Of a stretch of 64,000 bases of DNA, positions 1 to 10,800 are shown piece after piece. The translations under genes and the position numbers were made by a program. This DNA comes from Neoechinorhynchus agilis (taxonomy: Eukaryota; Acanthocephala): positions 16,616,001-16,680,000 of the forward strand of contig CM121341.1 of assembly GCA_051530055.1 (NCBI GenBank). Direction: 5' to 3'. The notes beneath the pieces were generated by a model. That model was not told the DNA's origin and searched no databases. It worked only from the letters and a program-made list of their open reading frames with translations. Position 1 is the stretch's first letter, and the number at the start of each line of letters is the position of its first letter.

Positions 1-38
1 TTGTAACAACGTCAAATTTCAAGGATCAAACAACTTCA

Positions 39-2017
39 ATGAACAATCTAAATCGATTAAACAATTACGAGAATGCCTCAGCGACAATAAATCCACATGA
101 ACAGGCGGCCACTGAGACTGTAAGGAAACCTGGGAGACGACAAAATCCTTGGGGATTCGCCACTTATGCTGAACTTATTCAGCTGGCGATTACAACCTCA
201 GCAGAGCAGCGATTAACGCTACAAGAAATCTACAATTGGATGATTAGTAATGTTGAATATTTCGCATCAATGGCCGTCAGAAGAGATATCGATCAAATGA
301 AGGTGAGCATCGCCATGATTCATTTTTTAAAACTTCAATAATATCTCAATTTTAGAACTCAATAAGACACAATTTATCACACCGTGATCAATTTGTAAGG
401 GTGGTTAGTGCCACAGGTTGCAGAGCATCCTATTGGACGTACGATCCAAACAACATAAAAGAACGTCCAGCAAAGCGACCTCGGGTTACACAGGAAAATA
501 TGAATGCAGCGCGTGACGGACGTAGACCGGGAAGAGGACGGGGACCTACACGGACAAGAATCGGAGACTTTCCCAACTCGTTTACGACCGAAAGCCATGG
601 TACCCAGGAGCAATTAGCTCCAAATTTGTATCAACCCAATGGATACAATCAGCTGCCACAATTCGCATCTCAAACTTATAATAATATCCCACCTAATACA
701 TTTGCCATGAACTATAATCCGTGGTATCAGCCAGCACAAATATACAACGGAAATTTTCAACAAAATGCTCTTGGACAACAATTTGAATTCCAGCACCAAA
801 ACAATATTATAACTCAAAATACCATGAACACACAATGGGGCTATGATGGCACAAATCAACAAATGAATAATGGAATTGGAATAAATAATACTTACCTTCC
901 AGCAAATCTGAATACTCCAACGGTACACACATACCATGGAAATTATATTACAAATTTCGGCCTACAACAAATGGGTATTGGAGCAAGTGGTCCAATGGGA
1001 TTGCAAGGTCCTATGACTATGCCGGCGGATCCAAATTCTGCAAACCAATCCACGGCTACGGTAATGAATCCAGTTGGAAATACTTTTCAAGGTCATGTTA
1101 ACAGTTCGAACCAAGAAGGATTTGTAAATATTAATAACGAAACAATTGGACAAACAAACTCAAATCAAATGACACTCGGAGAAAGTGTTCCAACGGGACA
1201 TCAGGTCTCTGGGACAGTCCGTACGAATCCATTTTCTAGAAACCAATGCACTATTCTGAACATGAATACAGCGCCAAACACTAGTTCTAACCCAGATGAA
1301 GTTGGAGCTTTCATTGATCAAATAATTGCCGATGCGAAGAAACAGAAAATGGAACCATCCGAGGGTGCCATTAGCGAACTAAAAGAACCAGGGGCTGAGT
1401 ATTCTACCAAGGAGTTAGGGAGAAAATCATGTGACAAAAAAAACGACTCGCGAATTGTTCATGCTGGGCGAATGCTCGAAAATATTAACGAACAGGGCTC
1501 AATTAGTTTCTACGATCAAACTGCTGCTAGAGCACAATTGCGTAATAGAAATTCGAATGAATCACCTTTGAAGGAGGTAGTCTCGCATTCGCATAAAAGG
1601 GCGTTAGATGCTGGAATTCAAGAAGATTTGTTGCCGCCGCCAGCAAAGCAAAGTTCCGGGACAATAAAAAGTAACCCTATGGAAGGTGGAGTTACGTTCG
1701 TCAACGCTCAAGCTGAGATTTATGAGTGGTGGAATGAGCCGACCGAATATGACGAGTATATCCGACAAATTCAGTTGAATGTGATTTCAGAGGGCGATAG
1801 TGCAGCAGAAGCACAAGAAGGGAATTCGTTTGAGGCCGATAATCGTGATGGATTCCGGGATTCCTTAAATAACGACTGGTGGACACAGCAGAGCGAAAAT
1901 TCTTCATTTATTGACCAGCAGCATGAAAATCCGAGTATATTTGTAAAGAATACGGATATCCTGAGACTCTTGGATGGAATAATTAAAAGCAGAAATCAAA
2001 ATAATCGTACGCAATAA
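39..2017 (+). CDS. FOXO-like forkhead transcription factor, possibly 5'-partial, two exons
   Basis: The model joins 39-302 and 356-2017 (641 aa). The 53-bp intron starts GTGAGC, ends TTTTAG and is phase 0. The forkhead domain spans about residues 36-125. It has the FOXO signature NPWG, TYAELI, EQRLTLQEIYNWM and NSIRHNLS, and the helix-2/3 insertion has the FOXO length. The intron splits the domain just before NSIRHNLS, the conserved FOXO intron position. A basic stretch (RPAKRPRV, about 125-132) could be a nuclear signal, and RGRGPT (Thr about 153) fits the AKT consensus RxRxxS/T. The middle is Asn/Gln-rich and unstructured, as in FOXO tails. Divergence is marked: the canonical SLH after RHNL reads SHR, the Trp before KNS is Met, and the usual SSWW reads ASYW. 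The frame stays open to the window edge, so the true start may lie upstream. AATAAA overlaps the stop codon. FOXO proteins act downstream of insulin signalling. Family assignment is solid; orthology to DAF-16/FOXO is likely but unproven. Confidence 0.85.
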
Positions 2018-2330
2018 ATTGACAATGAAGCCTGCTGGTTCCTACGATTGTGTACACCTAATTAACTTTCACGTTGATTATTGGCAAACATAAATCCATC
2101 GGTGCATTCGAACTTTTAACGCCGTGTTATCAAAATTGATCACGTTCTTCTCTTTTTCACTCACGCATTTTTTTCTCTCTTTCGAGAAGTTGTGGTTCCA
2201 TCGACAAGCAATTTATCCTGTTTAATGCAATCCACCCATCGTTTCCTCGTCCTTCCTCGTCAGCGATTTCCAGTCTCTCCGTGCTGCGCAGTATGTGATA
2301 TGCTTCGTACTTCGAAACTTTATCGTGCCG
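2018..2330. other. 3' flank of the forkhead gene
   Basis: No gene is supported here. The start must contain the 3' UTR of the forkhead gene, whose AATAAA overlaps the stop. The stretch is pyrimidine-rich near 2140-2180. The far end may already belong to the decayed LINE. Confidence 0.5.
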
Positions 2331-2705
2331 GCACAACCTTCTTTGGACGATCAACTCTGAACAGCGGCAAGTGCCGAACAGCTCTACATTAGAACAAAAA
2401 ATGCAGCTTCCTAGAAGGCTCAACCGGGCTTGAGGCATCAATTCTATCCAGGGGCCAGGTTCTGAAAATCTTTCACGATATTTTGCCCGTTCGCTTCATC
2501 TTCCACGTTCATCACTAAAATCTCGCACTTGGCAGCATTCAATTCAATGCCAATTTTCGCCGTCTCCTTCATGAGTGTCTCCAAATCCGGCATCATAAAG
2601 GTATCAGCCGTTAAAGTTTGACTGGAGAGAATGCGCGACGGGATTGAACTCGAGTGAGAAGGCTATCGGGCCCAAAGGATCCCCTTGTTGAACTTCTATT
2701 TCTGA
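2330..2705 (-). mobile_element. Decayed LINE (non-LTR retrotransposon) reverse-transcriptase fragment
   Basis: Read on the minus strand, 2698-2600 encodes VQQGDPLGP, the reverse-transcriptase GxQQGDPLGP motif. It is followed by FNG, a stop, then YLYDAG where family members have FNxWYLDDG, so TGG appears to have become TGA and the catalytic YLDDG is damaged. The match then moves to another frame: about 2600-2500 reads KIGIELNAAKCEI (family pattern GLxLNxxKCE), and about 2450-2390 reads LAPG followed, in a further frame, by RLSLLGS (family pattern LTLLG). At least two frame changes and one stop show that it is dead. The 5' and 3' ends of the element cannot be seen. The same lineage appears to be present near 52.3 kb, where its C-terminal motif occurs. 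Confidence 0.75.
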
Positions 2706-3155
2706 CCCCGTTGTTGTTCAACAACCACGTTTTGTGGAGAGAAATGAGGAAGTGTGGGTGAATGTCAATGGAAAATGATCTTATGATCAGTATGATTTGA
2801 TGTTCAATAATCACGTTTTGTATTCAGAAATCATACCCATTCCGAATGCGATAGGGACCACCATTAGAAGACATTCACCATTAGACGAGACGGTGAAAGC
2901 ATCGGCGATAAATGATTTTGAACCTCTTTGACCCTGAAAAAAAGGATATCATTTACGACGTTTAATCGTACAATGCTAGATTTAAAAGATCTTATTGATT
3001 GATTGTTTGTACCGTTGCTGCAGTCATTAAGCAAAGCTGCTTTTATTTCCAGTGCTAAAGAGAGCAATTGCTTATAAGTAAACTTGAATTGGATTTAATT
3101 ACAAAAAAACAGAACTAATTAAGCTTAAATACGTTAGCTCTACGGATTGATCACC
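2706..3155. other. Intergenic spacer
   Basis: A/T-rich sequence with only short incidental frames. It could contain the promoter and 5' UTR of the ubiquitin-like gene that starts at 3156. No RNA gene or repeat was recognised. Confidence 0.4.
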
Positions 3156-3563
3156 ATGGCAACTAAATATCTAATATGTTCAAAATTTAGTAGTGCGACG
3201 TTCATCAACTTCGTCTTCAGAATGGAAACACCGTGCCACGACTACCCACTCCAAGGCATGTACGTCGTCAATTTGGAAGTTCAGCACGGTTCAACGATGT
3301 TGCCGTTGTACTTGCAAAGAGATAGACCTATCAGAGTATCGGATCTCCAAGAGAAAATCGCCAAGGTTTCATGCATTCCTCTGTGCATGCAGCGAATTTA
3401 CTTTGAAGGACAGTACCTCCATCGATGGCCTAACGCACGGCTCTTGGACTTTGGCGTCGTGAATGGAGTTCGTTTAACTCTTGCCGGCACCACCTGCACA
3501 AGACACGATCCAAAGTGCACTGAGTGTCTCGTTTGTAAGGATGCCAACGTTTGTTATCACTGA
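3156..3563 (+). CDS. Small ubiquitin-like-domain protein with Cys-rich tail
   Basis: The ATG at 3156 has a good context (caccATGG) and gives 135 aa. An ATG at 3222, just after an acceptor-like tcttcag, is an alternative start. From about residue 35 to 112 the protein follows a ubiquitin fold pattern: a beta hairpin (VVNLEVQHG to LPLYLQ), a helix (VSDLQEKIAKVSCIP), QRIYFEGQYL (compare ubiquitin QRLIFAGKQL), and a last strand VNGVRLTLAG. No C-terminal di-glycine is present, so it is a ubiquitin-like domain and not a conjugated modifier. The tail after LAG carries five Cys and a terminal His (CTRHDPKCTECLVC...CYH), which could bind metal. A GTAAGG at 3535 and an AG at 3637 could splice in phase to a downstream frame with a further CxxC (DCKLCG, ending at 3807), giving a longer protein. 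The subfamily (BAG1-, UHRF1- or parkin-like) cannot be decided. Confidence 0.6.
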   Translation: MATKYLICSKFSSATFINFVFRMETPCHDYPLQGMYVVNLEVQHGSTMLPLYLQRDRPIRVSDLQEKIAKVSCIPLCMQRIYFEGQYLHRWPNARLLDFGVVNGVRLTLAGTTCTRHDPKCTECLVCKDANVCYH

Positions 3564-3881
3564 GGGCGACAGAGTTAAAATTATTTACTGACGAAAAATA
3601 AGCTTTTTGAATGAGTACAATGCTTTTGGAAAAATAGGGATGGATTGCAAGCTTTGCGGCCAACTATTGAGTTTCGTGGTCAGACTGCCAGTAATATCAA
3701 TGGCGGAAAGCACTAATCTGGGGAACACAAAGAGACGCATCCACGAAAACTCTGAGTTAGTTTCAATGCAGTCTGTCAATAGAGAGGTGAATCTCTTTGC
3801 GGCCTGATATCAAGCGCCCCTTGGGATTATTTTAAGAACGTCTCTAGGTAAAACTCGTACAATATTCCCTTCAAATGGAAT
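3564..3881. other. Intergenic, or alternative last exon of the ubiquitin-like gene
   Basis: A frame from 3638 to 3807 contains DCKLCG and is in phase with a GTAAGG donor at 3535, so it may be an alternative terminal exon. Otherwise nothing is recognisable here. Confidence 0.3.
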
Positions 3882-4214
3882 TTAATTTTGTACTGATGAT
3901 AGGATTTTTAGGCCTCCAATCAATGGACTTTGGGGATGAACCGGAACCGCCGCAGCGTGAATCACGGGGCCATGAACCCTTAGAACTCCTGTTTTCATCG
4001 GGGAGAAAATCTCATCACAAACCTCACAGAATCCTGCTGAGAAGCTCGTTCGTGTTTTATCCATGACTGACGAAGTTGAAATTGCCACACTGACGTTTTT
4101 ATATTCACTTGGCTCGTTTTTTGCGGGCAGGTTTTCGTCTTCATATTGTCGCCTAACATCTAGGTTCCAAACGAAGCGAGGGGACGGAATCGGTGTCGTC
4201 GGTGGTGGTGGCAT
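3882..4214 (-). CDS. Hypothetical 110-aa Pro-rich protein, doubtful
   Basis: An open frame starts MPPPPTTPIPSPRF and includes CEVCDEIF followed by two His (RVHGPVIH), loosely like a single zinc finger, but no family was recognised. The frame is open upstream of the ATG to a TTTTTTAG that could be a splice acceptor (cis or leader), about 21 bases before the ATG. The CACCGACGACACCG-type sequence at the start is a short imperfect duplication (4197-4235), which makes a chance frame plausible. It could be an exon of a longer gene or non-coding. Confidence 0.25.
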   Translation of the reverse strand: MPPPPTTPIPSPRFVWNLDVRRQYEDENLPAKNEPSEYKNVSVAISTSSVMDKTRTSFSAGFCEVCDEIFSPMKTGVLRVHGPVIHAAAVPVHPQSPLIGGLKILSSVQN

Positions 4215-6555
4215 CGGTGTCGTCGGTGGCTCTGGCTAAAAAATCTGACAATTTTGCGATGCTCACTTCGAAATAAAATCACAAAAGTGTGATTGAGCTG
4301 GAAAAGTTAGGCAAACTTATTGAAAATATGAGCCGACCTCGCATTAAATGCTTCACAGAAACACAAATTTAATAATAGTCTCAATTTCTTGAAGGTTTAC
4401 AAACTCTAATAAATTAGCCTTTTTAAATTACTGTTTGAAATAAAGACAAGATTTTGCCATATAAACCTTAAGATTTAGTATATTTTACGCAGTAACCAAG
4501 ATTTGAAAGGTAAGCAGTCGCTTACACTGATAAATATTTATATTGCAACAAGGAAGGTTTCACGTTTTATTAGAAACAACATTACTCATTTCTTAAATTG
4601 AGAACCAGATATTATTTTAGGAGAGTGGAACCCGCAGTGCCTAGCCAGTTTTGTAACCATCACAAGGAATTTTATTACATTTTTAGTAAAGGAACCTCGT
4701 TTCGGAATTGATCGAAGGTTTGAAAAGATCTAAATTTTGCAATAAAACCGGTTGCCGAAATTCAAACTGAAAAAGTACTAGGCTACGATTTTGTTATTTG
4801 CTCTTCTTCCCTCATTACGATTAGGCGAATAATATACCGATCGAAATCAGCCACAAAATTTAATTTTGAAAATAAAAATTGTTGCACAAAAATCCAAGAG
4901 TATTTTCCGATTTAAAACCATTCATACTGTTTTATGGAAAAATATGTGATTTTTTATTTAATCAAATCAAACTTAGCGTCTATAATAGTCTAATTATTTC
5001 TCATTCATTTTCTTAATTTGATCTTTAATTCGAGCAATTCATTGGCGAGACAAATTGCGCAAACTAAAGAAAACGGAATCTAGTGCTTATCTTAAAAAAC
5101 GTGACTTAATCGACGACATTTTGATGTGCAAATTAAAATCCTTTAGCTATGACGTCAAATGTGCACGTAAGGCCATAGTTTCTTCCGTTGTTTCAGCTAA
5201 TGAATATCCTCGTTTTTAAAGCTACAATTCATTGAAATGGTCGTGCCGCTCATTCTCTATAATTTGTCGAGCGACCGTCGATTCTAACAAAAAATATGTC
5301 CTTCACAGTGAATTGAAATAAGCGCACTCTGTAAGTTGATCAGCGTTCAAACATGTTAGGATATTGTCTCTTTTTCCACAAACTCAATGAATGCTCCACA
5401 GACTACGGTTTTCGTGATTGTCCTACGCTCACATACTTTAAAATTGTTATTCCTTGGGTCCATATATTCGGAAGAATTTACGGATATTTGAAACAGCAGT
5501 CAAAGTTGACCTAATTTTACTTTTATCAATCCCCGCTTTATCTTCTGAAACAAACGCACGCATGCAGTTATCATCATTTTTGTCATTTGCAAGAACTTCA
5601 AATGATCTTTGATATTTAGTGAGTTGTTTACCGTATGCTAATCGAATTGAATATAGCTCCTCGGTGTGAATGGTTTTTTTATTTGAAAACTTCTGATATT
5701 TATTGGTGACCTCATATGAATCTTAGTCCTTTCTGTAACTATCACATTTTATCATTATATAATGTTAACACGTTTTTTTGCACGATCCACACACCTGCCA
5801 GCATCTATCTTTGCTGAAGGTGTCTGGATGACGGATGTTGAGGCAAGGGTGGTGGGACTTGTCTTTGAAGGGGCGTTGATGTGCGATCGGATGCTTTGTA
5901 CAGGAGATGACCGATTGGGAGTCTTTCCTTGTTCTCCGGTTATTAAGGAAAGATTGGGCTTGGGGGAAAAAAGATTTTTTGGTAGAGGGTTGTACGAGCG
6001 AGGGGGGGATGAAAAAGGTTGGAGTTACGGGTTTGTTAATTTCCGATGAGCATTCAATGTTTTTAAAATCGCCCTTATATTTGAATCAATTTTTCCAGAT
6101 TGCTCTTAAGATGCACATAAAGAAATATTTACTTCATTTTAAACATGCCGAATCTCCTTTATTTTGTTAGAAAGATTGCTGTCCATTCTACCCCCGCCTA
6201 CAACCTTCATTCGATCGTTTCCACGTCATTCCTCACCATACCGACCAATTTTCGATTATTGTGCGAATTTTCCCAAATAATGATATTCATTGCTGCAATT
6301 TTTTACGTTATGTAGTAGACTTTGCAAGAGAGAAACTTGTAGCAATTTTTACATTTGTTGTGGTGCTTACTAAATACCTTCAGGATCATTGTACTGTGTT
6401 CTAATGGTCAGTTATAAAACTACGCGTAATGCATTTCATAGCTTATTTGTACGTAACGTAAGTGTTTATTTAATCGTACAAGTCAAACTCTGCCACTTTG
6501 TTTGGGTTAGAATATTTCGAATTATTTTTCAGATGTGTGGCTAGCTAGTTTTTTA
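4215..6555. other. Long A/T-rich intergenic region
   Basis: No gene is supported over about 2.3 kb. An open frame at 5762-6049 lies in an unusually G-rich patch (5810-6010), but its protein shows no domain and no codon or motif support. No tandem repeat or inverted repeat was noticed. Confidence 0.4.
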
Positions 6556-6561
6556 TCCGCA

Positions 6562-6800
6562 TATCTGCCAAGGTGGTCTAGTTGATTAGAGCTTTGAATC
6601 GCTGTATGAGAAAAAGAGTTCAAATTCTTTACCACCGATGCTGAGGATGCACAACCAAAGCGGACGAAACACCGCCGAAGGGAGGAAATTCACTGACGAG
6701 TGGCGCATGCTGGAGGTGTGCGAGGATCCAGAAAGATGTGGTATTAAGTGATTTTATGTGCTTCCATGATGAAAATATCAGCCAAATAAAGTACTCAGTT
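6562..6800 (+). repeat. Candidate tRNA-derived SINE or tRNA pseudogene
   Basis: A box A-like TGGTCTAGTTG (6574-6584) and a box B-like GTTCAAATTC (6618-6627) are spaced as in a tRNA, and AAAGA/TCTTT can pair around the box B loop. The acceptor stem does not pair properly (GCCAAGG opposite ACCACCG) and the T loop is one base long, so it is not a normal tRNA. About 170 bases of unrelated sequence follow, as in a SINE body. Only one copy was noticed in the window, so SINE status rests on the pol III boxes alone. Confidence 0.35.
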
Positions 6801-8884
6801 CAACGCCCAAAATCTAAATAACCATCCAGTCACACAGAACAACGTGTTTCGCGCAATTATGCTTAAATTCGCCGATCCCATTTGTTATTCCAAAATTGCT
6901 GTATGAGCTGCATACGATACTCTATTTGGAAGTTAGGATAAGCTGACCTCCGAACGAAGATGGGCAAGTTAACAGAAGTATTCGCGGCAACTATTAAAGC
7001 GAGGACTATGAGTAAACGTATTCATTTATAAAAAATCAAAACACCACAACGAACATGGAAACGAATAAAAGCATTGAATATAAAAATAAAAAAGCATCGC
7101 GTCAATTTTTTCACGTGCAATCGATGACGTAAGAATTCATCCGAACCAAGATGGGCAAGTTAACAGAAGTATTCGCCGCAACTATTAAAGCGAGGACTAC
7201 GAATAAACGTATTCATCGATGAAAAACCGAAACACTACAACGAACATGAAAACGAATAAAAGCATTTAATATAAAAATGAAAAAGCATCGCGTCAATTTT
7301 TTCACGTTCAAACGATGACGTAAGAATACGTCCGTACCAAGATGAGCAAGTTAACAGAAGTTTTCGCGGCAACTATTAAAGCGAGGACTACGAATAAACG
7401 TATTCATCGATAAAAAACAGAAACACCACAACGAACATGAAAACGAATAAAAGAATTGAATATCAAAATGGAAAAGCATCGCGTCAATTTTTTCACGTGC
7501 AATCGACGACGTAAGAATACGTTCGTACCAAGATGAGCAAGTTAACAGAAGTATCCGCGGTAACTATTAAAGCGAGGACTACGAATAAACGTATCCATTG
7601 ATAAAAAACCGAAACACTACAATGAACATGAAAACGAATAAAAGCATTGAATATAAAAATTCAAAAGCATCGCGTCAATTTTTTCACGTTCAATCGATGA
7701 GGTAAGAATACGTCCGCACCAAGATGAGCAAGTTAACAGAAGTATTCGCGGCAACTATTAAAGCTAGGACTATGATTAAACGTATTCATCGATAAAAACA
7801 GAAACACTACAACGAACATGAAAACGAATATAAGCATTGAATATAAAAATGGAAAAGCATCGCGTCAATTTTTTAACGTGCAATCGATGATGTAAGAATA
7901 CGTCTGTACCAAGATGAGCAAGTTAACAGAAGTATTCACGGTAACTATTAAAGCGAGGACTATGAATAAACGTATTCATCGATAAAAAACCGAAACACTA
8001 CAACGAACATGAAAACCAATAAAAGCATTGAATATAAAAATGGAAAAGCACCGCGTCAATTTTTTCACGCGCAATCGATGAGGTAAGAATACGTCCGTAC
8101 CAAGATGAGCAAGTTAACAAAAGTATTCGCGGCATCTATTAAAGCGAGGACTATGAATAAACGTATTCATCGATAAAAAAAACCGAAACAATACAACGAA
8201 CATGAAAACGAATAAAAGCATTGAATATAAAAATAAAAAAGCATCGCGTCAATTTTTTCATTTGGAATCGATGACTAAAGAATACGTCTGAACCACGATG
8301 AGCAAGTTAACAGAAGTATTCGCGGCAACTATTAAAGCGAGGACTACGAATAAACGTAGCCGTTGATAAAAAACCGAAACACTACAACGAAGATGAAAAC
8401 GAATAAAGCATTGAATATAAAAATGAAAAAGCATCGCGTCAATATTTTCACGTGTAATCGACGACGTAAGAAAACGTCCGAACCAAGATGAGCAAGTTAA
8501 CACAAGTATCCGCGGTAACTATTAAAGCGAAGACTATCAATAAACGTATTCATCGATAAAAAACGGAAACACTACAACGAACATGAAAACGAATAAAAGC
8601 ATTGAATATAAAAATGGAAAAGCATCGCGTCAATTTTTTCACGTGCAATCGATGACGTAAGAAAACGTCCGAACCAAGATGAGCAAGTTAACAGAAGTAT
8701 TCCCGGCAACTATTAAAGCGAGGACTATGAGTAAACGTATTCATCGATAAAAAAACCGAAACAATACAACGAACATGAAAACGAACAAAAGCATCGAATA
8801 TAAAAGTGAAAAAGCATCGCGTCAATTTTTTCACTTGCAATCGATGACGTAAGAATACGTACGAACCAAGATGAGCAAGTTAAC

Positions 8885-10800
8885 AGAAGTTTTCGCGGAC
8901 ACTATTAAAGCGAGGACTATGATTAAACGTATTCATCGATGAAAAACCGAAACACTACAACCATCATGAAAACGAATAAAAGTATTGAATATCAAAATTA
9001 AAACGCACCGCGTCAATTTTTTCACGTGCAATCCATGACGTAAGAATACGTCCGAACTATGATGGGCAAGTTAACAGAAGTATTCACTGCAGCTAATAAA
9101 GCGAGGACTACGAATAAACGTATTCATCGATGAAAAACCGAAACACTACAACCAACATGAAAACGAATAAAAGTATTGAATATAAAAATTAAAGAGCATC
9201 GCGTCAATTTTTTCACGTGCAATCGATGACGTAAGAATACGTCCGAACCAAGATGAGCAAGTTAACAGAAGTATTCGCGGCAACTATTAAAGCGAGGACT
9301 ACGAATAAACGTATTCATCGATGAAAAACCGAAACACAACAACGAACATGAAAACGAATAAAAGCATTATATATAAAAATTAAAAAGCATCGCGTCAATT
9401 TTTTAACGTTCAATCGATGACGTAAGAATACGTCCGAACCAGGATGGGCATTTTAACACAAGTATTCGCGGCAACTATTAAAGCGAGGACTACGAATAAA
9501 CGTATTCATCAATGAAAAACCGAAACACTACAACGAACATGATAACGAATAAAAGTATTGAATATAAAAATTAAAAAGCATCGCGCAAATTTTTTCACGT
9601 GCTATCGATGACGTAAGAATACGTCCGAACCAAGATGAGCAAGTTAACAGAAGTATTCGCTGCAGCTATTAAACCGAGGACTACGAATAAACGCATTCAT
9701 CAATGACAAACCGAAACACTACAACCAACATGAAAACGAATAAAAGTATTTAATATAAAAATTAAAAAGCATCGCGTCAATTTTTTCACGTGCAATCGGT
9801 GACGTAAGAATACTTCCGAACAAAGATGAGCAAGTTAACAGAAGTATTCGCTGCAGCTATTAAAGCGAGGACATGACAAAGCATCGCGTATTTTTACACG
9901 TTCAATCGATGACGTAAGAATACGTCCGAACCAAGATGGGCAAGTTAACAGAAGTATTCGCTGCAGCTATTAAAGCGAGGACATGAAAAAGCATCGCGTA
10001 ATTTTTTCACGTTCAATCGATGACGTAAGAATACGTCCGAACCAAGATGGGCAAGTTAACATAAGTATTCGCGGCTACTATTAAAGCGAGGACTACGAGT
10101 AAACGTATTCATCGATGAAAAACCGAAACAATGCAACGAACATGAAAACGAACAAAAGCATTGAATATAAAAATTAAAAAGCATCGTGTCAATTTTTTTC
10201 ACGTTCAATAAGTGACGTAAGAATACTTCCGAACAAAGATGGGCAAGTTATCAGAAGTATTCGCGGCAACTATTAAAGCGAGGACTACGAATAAACGTAT
10301 CCATCGATAAAAAACCGAAACACTACAATGAACATGAAAACGAATAAAAGCATTGAATATAAAAATTCAAAAGCATCGCGTCAATTTTTTCACGTTCAAT
10401 CGATGACGTAAGAATACGTCCGAACAAAGATGGGCAAGTTAACATAAGTATTCGCGGCTACTATTAAAGCGAGGACTACGAATAAACGTATTCATCGATA
10501 AAAAACCGAAACACTACAACAAAGATGAAAACGATTAAAACCATTGAATATGAAAATGGAAAAGCACCGCGTAAATTTTTTTCACGTGCAATCGATGACG
10601 TAAGAATACGTTCGTACCAAGATGAGCAAGTTAACAGAAGTATTCGCGGCAACTATTAAAGCGAGGACTACGAATAAACGTATCCATCGATAAAAAACCG
10701 AAACACTACAATGAACATGAAAACGAATAAAAGCATTGAATATAAAAATTCAAAAGCATCGCGTCAATTTTTTCACCTTCAATCGATGAGGTAAGAATAC
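8885..10800. repeat. Ten-monomer block of array 1, copy a
   Basis: This block matches 13,878-15,790 almost base for base at an offset of 4990-4993 bp. It includes private marks such as TATTCACTGCAGCTAATAAA, CCAGGATGGGCATTTTAACA and the two shortened monomers near 9.87 and 9.98 kb. Outside the block the match drops to ordinary monomer similarity. Confidence 0.8.
9850..10015. repeat. Shortened (~109-bp) monomers within array 1
   Basis: Two successive monomers jump from GCGAGGACATGA directly to the AAAGCATCGCG part, losing about 80 bp of the middle. The spacing of ACATGACAAAGC to ACATGAAAAAGC is about 109 bp. The same pair recurs at about 14,840-15,005, inside the copy of this block. Confidence 0.85.

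Noticed and set aside
401-937. Minus-strand frames opposite the forkhead gene
   Set aside because: They are shadows of the real coding strand, with no domains.
5762-6170. Two overlapping open frames in a G-rich patch
   Set aside because: Composition explains the lack of stops. There is no motif, splice signal or start context.
6562-6640. Functional tRNA gene
   Set aside because: The acceptor stem does not pair and the T loop is eight bases, so it is listed only as a tRNA-derived candidate.
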